In this document: positions 17,589 to 25,824 of the stretch, piece after piece | How positions within the stretch are numbered: the stretch's first letter is position 1 | How the letters are laid out: every line of letters starts with the position of its first letter | Origin: an uncultured Pseudothermotoga sp. | GTDB taxonomy: Bacteria; Thermotogota; Thermotogae; Thermotogales; DSM-5069 | DNA length: 64,000 nucleotides | Reading direction: 5' to 3' | Assembly: GCA_937995655.1 (NCBI GenBank) | Contig: CALKJI010000013.1 | Location: forward strand, 53,782-117,781 | Made by a program: the position numbers and the translations under genes | Notes under the pieces: generated by a model | What the model was told of the DNA's origin: nothing | The model's input: only the letters and a program-made list of their open reading frames with translations | Database searches by the model: none

Positions 17589-18602
17589 CTATCCCTCCCT
17601 ACTCTGCTTGATAAACTTCTTGAAGATTCCTCTTCCTGAATACGCACTGAAAGCACTCACAGCAAGCGAAGCTACTATGAAGATCCCAAAGACAACTTCC
17701 TGAAAGTACGGGTTCACTCTAAGCATGTTGAGTGTGTTGGAGATTATTCCCATCAACAAGACTCCGAAAAAAGTCCCCAATATGTTGCCTTTCCCTCCAG
17801 ATAGAGGCGTGCCCCCAATGACAACAGCACCTATCGCCCTAAGCTCTAGTCCAGAACCTGTCGTCGGTTGAGCTGCACCGACTCGTGATAGGAGTATCAT
17901 CGAAGCCAATCCCACCAACAATCCGTTTATCAGGAATGCCGCGAGTTTAGTTTTGAAGATCGATATTCCTGATAGATACGCGGCTGCAGTGTTACTTCCA
18001 ACCGCATAGAAGTGTCTACCGAGTTTTGAATATTTCAAAATGAAATGTGCCAAAAAGTATATAGAAATTCCTATCAAAAAACCGAGAGGAAGTATTCCCC
18101 AGATTCTGGTCAAGCCCAATGCTTCAAATTTACCATATATGGTTTGAAACACCCCCTTTGTTATAGCGTATGCAGTTCCTCTAAAAACGCTCAGAAAACC
18201 AAGAGAAGTGATGAAAGAAGGTGCTTTAAAAACCAGAGAAGATGATCCCACCAATAAGCTGTTGAATGCTGCCAAGATCAATGCAACCAAAATGATCCAG
18301 AAATAGCTAATATCGTTTCTGATCATCATAGCGATCACACATGATACCAGACCAATATTGGCACCCACAGATATATCTATTTCTCCAGAAATTATCAGCA
18401 TAGTCATACCTGATGCGAGTATGCCTAAGACAGCTATCTGTTCCAAGATGTTTGTGATGTTCCTTATACTGAAGAACCTTGGGTTTATAGTTCCGGTAAT
18501 AACTGCGAGAACTACTTCTGCCAAGAGCAAGAAGAACCACTGATTCTTATAAACCGGTCTTTTACCCTTTGACAAAACTTGATTAGAATTCTTTTGCTCC
18601 AT
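17589..18602 (-). CDS. Ribose-type ABC transporter permease (RbsC family)
   Basis: A 337-residue polytopic permease of the CUT2 class. Family landmarks are MLIISGEIDISVGANIGL near residue 67, FKAPSFITSLGFLSVFRGTAY near 128, and AIGAVVIGGTPLSGGKGNILGTFFGVLLMG near 250. It forms the membrane channel with the ATPase at 18621-20117 and the binding protein at 20177-21193. It can be compared with the permease fragment in the fusion at 11461-13029, which keeps only the region equivalent to residues about 68-145. Confidence 0.94.
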   Translation of the reverse strand: MEQKNSNQVLSKGKRPVYKNQWFFLLLAEVVLAVITGTINPRFFSIRNITNILEQIAVLGILASGMTMLIISGEIDISVGANIGLVSCVIAMMIRNDISYFWIILVALILAAFNSLLVGSSSLVFKAPSFITSLGFLSVFRGTAYAITKGVFQTIYGKFEALGLTRIWGILPLGFLIGISIYFLAHFILKYSKLGRHFYAVGSNTAAAYLSGISIFKTKLAAFLINGLLVGLASMILLSRVGAAQPTTGSGLELRAIGAVVIGGTPLSGGKGNILGTFFGVLLMGIISNTLNMLRVNPYFQEVVFGIFIVASLAVSAFSAYSGRGIFKKFIKQSREG

Positions 18603-18620
18603 ATCATGTCCCTCCTAAGA

Positions 18621-20117
18621 TCAGACGCCTATAAAGAGCCTCACCAAATCTTCTTCTTTCAAATTATTATTCTCCAAAACATGAGTCAGTCTACCATTTC
18701 TCATAACACCTATACGATCACTCATCGATAAGAGTTCAGGCATATCTGAAGAAACCATTATGATGCTTTTCCCGCTCTCTGCAAGTTCCAACATAATCTG
18801 ATAAATCTGTTCTCTTGCACCTATATCCACACCTTTTGTAGGTTCGTCAAATATGTAAAGTGTCGCATTTGAATTCAACAACCATCTACCAATGATCACT
18901 TTTTGTTGGTTTCCCCCTGAGAGCTCCTCAATCAGCTGATCTCTATCTGAAACAGCTATCGAGAGTCTATTAACTGTTTGACTTGATAGTCTTAGTTCTT
19001 CATTCAATTTGAGTAGGAGCCCTTTTGACAATTTGTTCTTAACGCTCGTTAAATTTTCTACTATATTTCTTCCTAAAAACATCCCATATTTTTTTCGATC
19101 TTCCGAAACAAAGCAAATACCTTTTTTCATGGCATCTATAGGTGATTTCGGTGCAATTCTTTTTCCGTCTATAAAGATTTCACCCTTGTCAGGCCTCAAA
19201 GCACCGTATATCAAACTAACCAATTCTGTCCTACCAGATCCAACCAAACCACCTATACCAAAGATCTCACCTGATCTGACTTCGAAAGTAACTTCCTCCA
19301 CAAGACCTTCTTTACCAAGATTGTGTACCCGAAATCTCACGTCTCCTATTGGAATTGGCCTTCTTTGGAAGAAGAGCGCAGTATCCCTTCCCACCATCTT
19401 CTTGACAACGGTGTTCAAATCGATTTGTTCTAAAAGATAAGTACCCATCTTTTCGCCATCTTTCAAGATGGTTATTCTGTCTGCTATTTGAAAGACTTCA
19501 TTCAGATAATGAGAGATGTATATTATACCCAAACCTTCAGCTTTGAGATTTTTCAACAGAGTAAGCAGTGCTCTTGTTTCTTCAAGGCCTAACGAACTCG
19601 TTGGTTCGTCCATTATTATGACTTTGGCTTTTCTATGCAGAGCCTTTGCAATCTGAATCATTTGTTTTCCTGCCGTAGATAAATTACCAGCTATTTCGTT
19701 AACATCCAGATCAATCCCAAGCCTCTTAAGTATTTTCTGAGTCTCTTGAGCCTGTTTTTGCTTATCTATTTTGAAAGGTATTTTTGATTTCAGTTCGTTT
19801 CCTAAGAATATATTCTCTGCAACTGTTAAAGAATCAACTATCTCGGCATCTTGATAGACCGTCGTAATGCCAAGTTCGATTGCTAATCTGGGGGTAAGGC
19901 TTTTTACCCTCTTGCCCATGATGAAGATTTCGCCTGACTCTGGTGAAACCGCACCTGACAGAATTTTTATCAGCGTTGATTTACCAGCACCGTTTTCTCC
20001 AACAAGACAGTGTATCTCACCTTCATGCAAATCAAAATCAACGTTCTTCAAAACGGTGTGTTCTCCATATACCTTCACTATGTTCTTAAGCTCAACAAGA
20101 CGATCTCTAACAGCCAT
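18621..20117 (-). CDS. Ribose-type ABC transporter ATPase (RbsA family, two nucleotide-binding domains)
   Basis: A 498-residue tandem ATPase of the CUT2 sugar transporter class. Domain 1 has Walker A GENGAGKST near residue 40 and Walker B VIIMDEPTS near 165. Domain 2 has the degenerate P-loop GGLVGSGRTE near 293, signature LSGGNQQK and Walker B LYIFDEPTKGVD; this asymmetry is normal for RbsA. It powers import through the permease encoded next. It is preceded by a hairpin that separates it from the binding-protein gene. Confidence 0.96.
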   Translation of the reverse strand: MAVRDRLVELKNIVKVYGEHTVLKNVDFDLHEGEIHCLVGENGAGKSTLIKILSGAVSPESGEIFIMGKRVKSLTPRLAIELGITTVYQDAEIVDSLTVAENIFLGNELKSKIPFKIDKQKQAQETQKILKRLGIDLDVNEIAGNLSTAGKQMIQIAKALHRKAKVIIMDEPTSSLGLEETRALLTLLKNLKAEGLGIIYISHYLNEVFQIADRITILKDGEKMGTYLLEQIDLNTVVKKMVGRDTALFFQRRPIPIGDVRFRVHNLGKEGLVEEVTFEVRSGEIFGIGGLVGSGRTELVSLIYGALRPDKGEIFIDGKRIAPKSPIDAMKKGICFVSEDRKKYGMFLGRNIVENLTSVKNKLSKGLLLKLNEELRLSSQTVNRLSIAVSDRDQLIEELSGGNQQKVIIGRWLLNSNATLYIFDEPTKGVDIGAREQIYQIMLELAESGKSIIMVSSDMPELLSMSDRIGVMRNGRLTHVLENNNLKEEDLVRLFIGV

Positions 20118-20141
20118 GAACGATCAGCTCCCATAGCTAAA

Positions 20142-20164
20142 GGGGATGGGACCTTCCCATCCCC
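20142..20164 (-). other. Intercistronic hairpin between binding-protein and ATPase genes
   Basis: A 9-bp perfect inverted repeat (GGGGATGGG / CCCATCCCC) with a 5-base loop lies 12 bases past the binding-protein stop. No T tract follows on the minus strand. It probably protects the upstream mRNA segment and favours high binding-protein output, as in the classical malE-malF region. Confidence 0.7.
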
Positions 20165-20176
20165 AGCCTTTCCAAC

Positions 20177-21193
20177 TCAATTGAGAACATCTATCAAACC
20201 TTTGTATTCTGGGAAGTACTGCTTTGTGAGTTCGATCCACACTGGATCTATGTCCCAAGGGACAACTTTGGTCTTATCATCTATCGTCTCAGGAGTTATG
20301 GGGGTAATTGGCAGGAAGATCCACTGTCTCAGGGCTTTGATTTTTCCTGTCACATAAGAGTGAAGAGCCAAGAACGAAACAAAGCCTTCCCATCCGGGCG
20401 AACTTGATATCGAGTACTTGATAGCACCTTCTTTGATCAATTCGATTCCATATGGTGCACCATTTGTCGTGATAACCTTTATTGGATTGTTCAATAGACC
20501 CCTTGATTTGAGCATGCGAACGACCGCGGCACCCATCTCTTCATTGAAAACGAACAATACGGAGAACTTATAACCAGATTCGATAAGATCCTGAGCTTGT
20601 TTAACTGCCTCGTCTGGTATGTATTGACCATCTCTTATGGCAACTATCTTATTCTTGCCAAGTTCTTTCACAGCAGGTTCGAAAGACTTCAAAAACATCT
20701 GAACTGGCACATGTTCCAACCTTCCCATGATGACTGCAATATTCTCGCCGGGATAGTTATTTGCGATGTACTGTGCTATGTCCTTTCCCATGGCATCCCA
20801 GTTGAAATCAATACATGCAACAACAGGATCCTTAGATTTTAGAACCTCACCAACGTTATCGGTCACGACAAGTGGTATACCTGCCCTTGCCGCTTCCCTT
20901 GCCGCAATAAAGGCACCATTTGGATTGAAGGAGAATACACACATTCCATCTACCTTCATGTTCACTAGCGTTTGGATGTTCGAGATCTCTTTTTCCACGT
21001 CATAGTCTGAGTTCAAAACAACAACTTCCACCCCTGCAAGATTTGCTGCATAGACAAAACCTTCCACATCTTTCCTGTACCATGTGTCTGGACCAGGAGT
21101 GACGTAGCCGTAAACCAACTTCTTAGCCATGCCAATAGATGCAAATACACTAACTAAGAGTACTACCAAGACCAATAACTTGAGACCTTTCAT
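20177..21193 (-). CDS. Ribose-type ABC transporter substrate-binding protein
   Basis: A 338-residue periplasmic binding protein of the RbsB/type 1 fold. Residues 1-22 (MKGLKLLVLVVLLVSVFASIGMA) are a signal peptide, followed by KKLVYGYVTPGPDTWYRKDVEGF. The repeated domain pattern includes KVDGMCVFSFNP and AGIPLVVTDN. The frame is open to 21265, but ATG 21193 has GGAGGTGAT at ideal spacing and a proper signal peptide. It is the first gene of the operon that runs to 10495. Ligand unknown; operon enzymes suggest a sugar derivative rather than plain ribose. Confidence 0.93.
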   Translation of the reverse strand: MKGLKLLVLVVLLVSVFASIGMAKKLVYGYVTPGPDTWYRKDVEGFVYAANLAGVEVVVLNSDYDVEKEISNIQTLVNMKVDGMCVFSFNPNGAFIAAREAARAGIPLVVTDNVGEVLKSKDPVVACIDFNWDAMGKDIAQYIANNYPGENIAVIMGRLEHVPVQMFLKSFEPAVKELGKNKIVAIRDGQYIPDEAVKQAQDLIESGYKFSVLFVFNEEMGAAVVRMLKSRGLLNNPIKVITTNGAPYGIELIKEGAIKYSISSSPGWEGFVSFLALHSYVTGKIKALRQWIFLPITPITPETIDDKTKVVPWDIDPVWIELTKQYFPEYKGLIDVLN

Positions 21194-22026
21194 ACACATC
21201 ACCTCCATACGGCTCGCTCCATGCGAACCAAGAATACCATCCATGTAAAAACGAATATCACACAATAATCGTTGAGAAAATCAGATATTTTCCTTGAATA
21301 AAAAGTTACGATAGAACTGTTTGACCTTATTTATTATGTAGTCAATCGCTTGACCAACGATTTCACCTTAAAAATACCAAAAATCAACCAGTGAGTCAAA
21401 TACTTCTGTCGTTTGCATTTACGATAATATGTTCAAAATTCTTGATAAGAGTCTTTTATCAATCAAATTCATTTTCTATCTGATCTTTTCTTATCTTTTC
21501 TTCCAAAATCGTAGAATATGTTTTTACATTGGCTTGTATCAAGGCTCTGCGGCGCACTCGAACAAAATATGACTATTTCATAGAGTCTATGGTGCTCCTT
21601 CAAAGGGTGCTAAAGAAGCATTTGTTTGAGTAACTTAGAGTCACTCGCAAGAAACCATAACGATTAAACAAAAGTAGTATTGTGAGGTTCTTATCTTAGT
21701 TGGATAGGATCAATCTGAAATGGGGATGGTGATAGACTACATCGGTGAATGACAGAGGATTCATTAGCAATTTTTGAGCAAGACCAAATTCACCGACTGA
21801 ACAATCATTTGAAATCAATTCACAAGAATTCTGATCCATTAGGGATCATAATTCGCAAATTCATAGAATTATCGTATCGCCTCTTTCAGTTAAGATTTCC
21901 ATGTGTAAGAATCTTACCAGAATCACAACAGCAATCTTTGTGCTACAGCAATTGCTCAGTACAAATTCGCTATTTTCTTTAGCGTGTGATAGCAGTTAAA
22001 CAGTCTGTGGATGATATGACTCTCTT
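21194..22026. other. Long stretch without a supported gene
   Basis: About 830 bases hold no convincing gene on either strand. The first part must contain the promoter and operator of the operon starting at 21193, but no clear -35/-10 pair was found. Alternating TTGAC and GTCAA half sites occur at 21321-21325, 21341-21345 and 21350-21354, the last two forming a palindrome with a 4-base centre. Frames between 21480 and 21980 are broken by stops and no family was recognised; a decayed gene is possible. Confidence 0.5.
21341..21354. promoter_or_regulatory. Possible regulator site GTCAA-N4-TTGAC
   Basis: A perfect 5-bp inverted repeat with a 4-base centre lies about 150 bases upstream of the operon start at 21193. 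A further TTGAC at 21321-21325 repeats the half site. It could be an operator, but arms are short and chance occurrence cannot be excluded. Confidence 0.25.
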
Positions 22027-22055
22027 TGAAAAAGGCGAGGCTAAGATCCTCGCCT
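22027..22055 (-). terminator. Rho-independent terminator of the fab operon
   Basis: An 8-bp stem AGGCGAGG (22033-22040) / CCTCGCCT (22048-22055), followed on the minus strand by a run of five T. The stem overlaps the fabD stop codon, so termination is immediate. Confidence 0.85.
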
Positions 22056-22962
22056 AAACTTGTACAACTTCGAGTTTGCTCTCGTGCACGACAATTTCTG
22101 TAAAGTGGTAACAGGGCAAAGTGGTAGACCTCTTCAAAAGATTGGTCAAGACTTTACTGGGTCCTACTTCCACAAAACTTGAAATACTCGTCTTTGCAAT
22201 ATTACAAATCGAGTCATGCCACAACACAGCTGATGTTATTTGTTCCAACACATAATTTTTTATTTCCTCTGGATCCGTTGTCTGGCGACCAGTACAATTC
22301 ATAACTATGGGCCAGCGAGGTTTTCTGAACTTGACATCTTTGATCTCTCGTGCCATCCTTTCCTTTGCGGTCTCAAGCAGAGGCGTGTGAAAAGGTCCAC
22401 TAACCTTGAGTTCAACAACCCTTTTCGCCTTCCCTTTCAACAATTCCATCGCAACCTTGACACTGTCCTTGAGCCCACTTATTACTACCTGATCCTCAGC
22501 ATTATGGTTTGCGATCCAAACTCCTTCCAAATTTGCAATCTGCTGTTCGATTTCTTTGTATCGCAGGCCTATGACTGCTGCCATGGTGCCCTCTCCTGGA
22601 AAGACTGCCTGTGAGATATATTCGCCTCTCTTTCTAACCAGATAGAGTCCAAGTTCGAAGTCATAGACGTCGGCGGCTGCAAGAGCGGTATACTCACCTA
22701 GACTATGGCCAGCCAATATCGAAGGGACATGTCCATTTCTCATGAGTTCATCGAAAGCTATGTAACTTGCCAAATAGATTGCAGGTTGTGCGTTCTCCGT
22801 CAATTTCAAAATTTCTTCATTCTCATTCATCAACATATACATATCAATTCCAAGTACATCTTTTGCTCTCTCAAAGAAAAAGTATGCTCTTGGATAAATA
22901 GAGAAATCTTTTCCCATCCCAGAATATTGAGAACCCTGACCAGGGAAGAGAAATGCTCTCAT
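22054..22962 (-). CDS. fabD: Malonyl-CoA:ACP transacylase
   Basis: A 302-residue enzyme that loads malonate onto acyl carrier protein for fatty acid synthesis. The start MRAFLFPGQGSQYSGMGKDF and the nucleophile motif GHSLGE (Ser87) are diagnostic, and the catalytic His lies in GPFHTPLL near residue 195. It is the last gene of fabF-fabZ-fabK-fabD and overlaps fabK by 4 bp. The terminator hairpin overlaps its stop codon. Confidence 0.97.
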   Translation of the reverse strand: MRAFLFPGQGSQYSGMGKDFSIYPRAYFFFERAKDVLGIDMYMLMNENEEILKLTENAQPAIYLASYIAFDELMRNGHVPSILAGHSLGEYTALAAADVYDFELGLYLVRKRGEYISQAVFPGEGTMAAVIGLRYKEIEQQIANLEGVWIANHNAEDQVVISGLKDSVKVAMELLKGKAKRVVELKVSGPFHTPLLETAKERMAREIKDVKFRKPRWPIVMNCTGRQTTDPEEIKNYVLEQITSAVLWHDSICNIAKTSISSFVEVGPSKVLTNLLKRSTTLPCYHFTEIVVHESKLEVVQV

Positions 22963-23897
22963 TGTAACACCTCCACACAGAGTTTTTTAACAGTCTGTTT
23001 GAATTCTTCAAAAATTGTTTGTATGATCTGGTTAACTGGTAGTATTTGTTCTACTAATCCTGCTACCTGTCCTGCCATGAAGGAACCAGAATCAAGATCA
23101 CCATCCAGAACTGCACGTCTGAGGCTACCAACCAAAATCTGTTCTGCCTCAAGGGGACTTTGTGCTTCAAGTTCGCAAATCTGTCTTGCAAATGGTGTTT
23201 TCAAAACTCTTGCAGGATGACCGAGTTTCATCCCTGTCACGACCGTGTCCCTTATTGAAGCACTCAGAATCTTTTTCTTGTAATTTTCGTGAATCTCTGC
23301 TTCAAATGATGCGAGAAATCTTGTACCAATCTGAACTCCTTCGGCACCCAAGGAGAACGCTGCAGCCATTGCTCTACCGTCGGCAATACCACCTGCTGCA
23401 ATGACGGGTATCGTCACAGATCTTGCAACCTTGTTTACTAACACGATCGTCGTTACTTCGCCAATGTGACCACCAGATTCCATACCTTCTGCAATCACAG
23501 CATCAACGCCAGACCTCTCGAGTAACTTTGCCAAGGAATCGGAAGCGACCACAGGTATGACTATGGTGCCTTGTTTTTTCAGTGATGGGATATATTTTGC
23601 AGGGTTTCCCGCACCAAAGGTCACAACCGGTACCTGTTCTTTCAAGACAACTTTGACAAGTTCATCTGCATAAGGTGAAGCGAGCATAATATTCACACCG
23701 AAAGGCTTATCTGTAATTTGTTTTATGTAGTGAATCGCACCTGTTAGCTGTTCTGGGTTCATGGCGCCAGAACCTATCATTCCTAGTCCTCCGGCGTTTG
23801 AAACAGCAGCCGCTAATTTTGGAGTTCCTGCCCAAGCCATACCGCCCATAAGAATTGGGTATTCTATCTTCAACAATTCAGTTACTCGATTTTTCAT
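22959..23897 (-). CDS. fabK: Enoyl-ACP reductase, FMN-dependent (FabK type)
   Basis: A 312-residue TIM-barrel flavoprotein of the nitronate monooxygenase/FabK superfamily. Its motifs are YPILMGGMAWAGTPKLAAAVSNAGGLGMIGSG at the N-terminus, AEGMESGGHIGE near residue 145 and the phosphate-binding AAGGIADGRAMAAAFSLGAEGVQIGTRF. Position between fabZ and fabD identifies it as FabK, the last reduction step of fatty acid elongation, rather than a nitronate monooxygenase. It starts 20 bp inside the fabZ end and overlaps fabD by 4 bp. Confidence 0.94.
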   Translation of the reverse strand: MKNRVTELLKIEYPILMGGMAWAGTPKLAAAVSNAGGLGMIGSGAMNPEQLTGAIHYIKQITDKPFGVNIMLASPYADELVKVVLKEQVPVVTFGAGNPAKYIPSLKKQGTIVIPVVASDSLAKLLERSGVDAVIAEGMESGGHIGEVTTIVLVNKVARSVTIPVIAAGGIADGRAMAAAFSLGAEGVQIGTRFLASFEAEIHENYKKKILSASIRDTVVTGMKLGHPARVLKTPFARQICELEAQSPLEAEQILVGSLRRAVLDGDLDSGSFMAGQVAGLVEQILPVNQIIQTIFEEFKQTVKKLCVEVLQ

Positions 23898-24309
23898 CTT
23901 TTTTCACTCCTACCAAAAGTGTTGCCGTTGCAACAATTTTCTCTTGAACCTTGGCAACACCAGTAACTTTAAAAAATCCTAACTTCGATTCCTTCAATTT
24001 CACGTCGTAAATGAGTGTGTCTCCAGGTCTCACCTCTGACCTGAATCTTGCTTCATCTATGCCCAAAAACAAAGGTATGAGGTTTTCACCAGGTTTTAGT
24101 AGCATGATACCTGCTGTTTGCGCAAGCCCTTCGATTATCAGCACACCTGGGTAGATAGGATACTGGGGAAAATGACCGGTGAAAAATATTTCAGACACAG
24201 TCACATTTTTCATAGCGATCACATGTTCATCGCTCTTTTCCATGACTCTGTCAATCAAAAGCATTGGGAAACGATGCGGTAATATCTTCATTATCTGATC
24301 AATATTCAA
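23878..24309 (-). CDS. fabZ: 3-hydroxyacyl-ACP dehydratase
   Basis: A 143-residue hot-dog-fold dehydratase acting between ketoacyl reduction and FabK. The catalytic pair is His46 in FTGHFPQYPIYPG and Glu60 in VLIIEGLAQ; the N-terminal LPHRFPMLLIDRV is also conserved. It starts with TTG overlapping the fabF stop (TTGA), behind an AGGGAGG site. The set lacks fabG, fabH and acpP, which must lie elsewhere. Confidence 0.97.
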   Translation of the reverse strand: MNIDQIMKILPHRFPMLLIDRVMEKSDEHVIAMKNVTVSEIFFTGHFPQYPIYPGVLIIEGLAQTAGIMLLKPGENLIPLFLGIDEARFRSEVRPGDTLIYDVKLKESKLGFFKVTGVAKVQEKIVATATLLVGVKKDEKSSN

Positions 24310-25532
24310 CCTTGATACCTCCCTACTACGAGTGAGACGTTGTGCCCACCAAACCCAAAGGAGTTTTTCACAAAGTTGTGTATTTCAATCTCAACTGGTG
24401 TTTTACTAACAAGCTGGATATTGATTTGTGGATCTGGATTATCAAGGTTCGGCATTGCGTGCAAAAATTTTTCTTGCATCTGAAGAATTCCTATAACAAG
24501 TTCTGCTGCAGCTGCAGCTCCAAGTAAATGTCCTATGAGAGCCTTGGAACTGTTGACGAAAACTTTTTTTCCAAAGACTCTTTCTATAGCTTTCGCCTCT
24601 GCAACATCACCAGCCGGTGTACTAGTGGCGTGACAACTCACGTACTGAATTTGATCTTGACCAATTTTTGCATCTTCCAATGCCATTCTCATGGCTTTTT
24701 CTGCCCCCGCACCTTCAGGATCAGGTGCACTCATATGATAGGCATCATCGTTCATACCAAAGCCCTTTATTTCTGCAAGAATTTCAGCTTTTCTTTGCTT
24801 TGCAATTTCCTCTGCTTCTATAACCAAAACTGCTCCACCCTCACCCATAACAAAACCATCTCTCTCAGCGTCAAAGGGCCTTGAAGCCTTTTTTGGTTCA
24901 TCGTTCCTGGTCGACAAAGCTTTCATATTTGCAAATCCTGTTATTGGCAATGGGGCAATCGTGGCTTCTGCACCACCAACGATTGCAACATCTGCATACC
25001 CATGTCTTATGAGCATAGTTCCTATGGCTACGGCATGACCTGATGCTGCACAAGCGCTCACTGGAGCAAAGTTGATTCCCCTCAATCCATATTCCATCGC
25101 CACAATCCCAGAAGCCATGTTTATCAAAAGCATTGGTATCAGAAATGGACTGACCTTTGACGGGCCTGAGGCCAGAAATTTGTTGTTCTCAGTATCCAGT
25201 GTTATAAATCCACCCATCCCCGAGGCTATGAGAACCGAAGTCTTTTCTGAGAAATCGGACAAATTGATTTTTGCTTGATCCAGTGCTTCCTTGGTGGCAA
25301 CAAGTGCAAAGTGAACAAATCTGTCTGTTCTGCGTGCAAGTTTTTTGTCGATGAATCTCTCTGGATCAAAATTTGTTATCTCTGCCGCTATTTTTACTGG
25401 CAAGGCGCTTGCATCGAAGCTTGTAATTATGTCTGACGCTATTTTCGATTCTTTGAGCGACTGTAATACTTCTTTCTTCCCGATTCCTATGGGTGAAACT
25501 ATTCCCATACCAGTGACAACAACTCTTCGCAC
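24306..25532 (-). CDS. fabF: 3-oxoacyl-ACP synthase II
   Basis: A 408-residue condensing enzyme. The active-site Cys161 is in VSACAASGHA, and the two catalytic His residues lie in SCHATSTPAGD and LIGHLLGAAAA. An in-frame ATG at 25556 exists, but its first codons contain AAAGGAGGT, which is the ribosome site for GTG 25532; the resulting N-terminus MRRVVVTGMGIVSPIG is the usual FabF start. First gene of the operon, expressed from a promoter at 25555-25584. Confidence 0.97.
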   Translation of the reverse strand: MRRVVVTGMGIVSPIGIGKKEVLQSLKESKIASDIITSFDASALPVKIAAEITNFDPERFIDKKLARRTDRFVHFALVATKEALDQAKINLSDFSEKTSVLIASGMGGFITLDTENNKFLASGPSKVSPFLIPMLLINMASGIVAMEYGLRGINFAPVSACAASGHAVAIGTMLIRHGYADVAIVGGAEATIAPLPITGFANMKALSTRNDEPKKASRPFDAERDGFVMGEGGAVLVIEAEEIAKQRKAEILAEIKGFGMNDDAYHMSAPDPEGAGAEKAMRMALEDAKIGQDQIQYVSCHATSTPAGDVAEAKAIERVFGKKVFVNSSKALIGHLLGAAAAAELVIGILQMQEKFLHAMPNLDNPDPQINIQLVSKTPVEIEIHNFVKNSFGFGGHNVSLVVGRYQG

Positions 25533-25554
25533 TCCTTCTACCTCCTTTGCGTTC

Positions 25555-25584
25555 ATTATACCTGTGAAACAAAAAGGCGGTCAA
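25555..25584 (-). promoter_or_regulatory. fab operon promoter embedded in a terminator hairpin
   Basis: On the minus strand TTGACC (25584-25579), an 18-base spacer and TATAAT (25560-25555) form a near-consensus sigma-A promoter. The -35 element lies in the loop and arm of the upstream terminator. Transcription would begin about 15-20 bases before the fabF start codon. Confidence 0.75.
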
Positions 25585-25591
25585 ACCGCCT
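25571..25591 (-). terminator. Rho-independent terminator upstream of fabF
   Basis: Stem GGCGGT (25576-25581) / ACCGCC (25585-25590), extended by an A-T pair, with five T following on the minus strand. It ends transcripts from the GGDEF gene before the fab operon. A second promoter-like pair lies upstream of it. Confidence 0.8.
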
Positions 25592-25691
25592 CTTTACTCA
25601 GTAAAAAATTTATCTTTATTTTTTTAACATTTCCGAATTATTATTCTTATAATCCCTGCCGATGAGAAAAAGAAGAATTCACAGGAATATT

Positions 25692-25721
25692 ATTATACCA
25701 AAATAGGATGAATTAATACAA
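25692..25721 (-). promoter_or_regulatory. Candidate promoter upstream of the fab terminator
   Basis: Minus-strand TTGTAT (25721-25716), 18-base spacer, TATAAT (25697-25692). A transcript from here would meet the terminator at 25571-25591 before fabF, giving either an attenuated leader or a short RNA. The -35 match is only moderate. Confidence 0.4.
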
Positions 25722-25824
25722 AATGATGACGACAGTAAAGGAATTACAGGAGCAGGAACTGCTGAATCAAAACAAATGGCGGGTCTTTGATCTTTTTTCT
25801 GTTCATCAATAAGTAATCTTTATG

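Noticed and set aside
20177..21265. Longer binding-protein start at 21265
   Set aside because: The extra 24 residues would precede the signal peptide and lack a ribosome site, whereas ATG 21193 has an ideal one.
21749..21982. A 77-codon open frame on the plus strand in the long gap
   Set aside because: No ribosome site, unusual composition and no recognisable family; it looks like chance.
25640..25824. A minus-strand 20-codon reading frame between the GGDEF gene and the fab terminator
   Set aside because: Very short, without a ribosome site or similarity; not supported as a gene.
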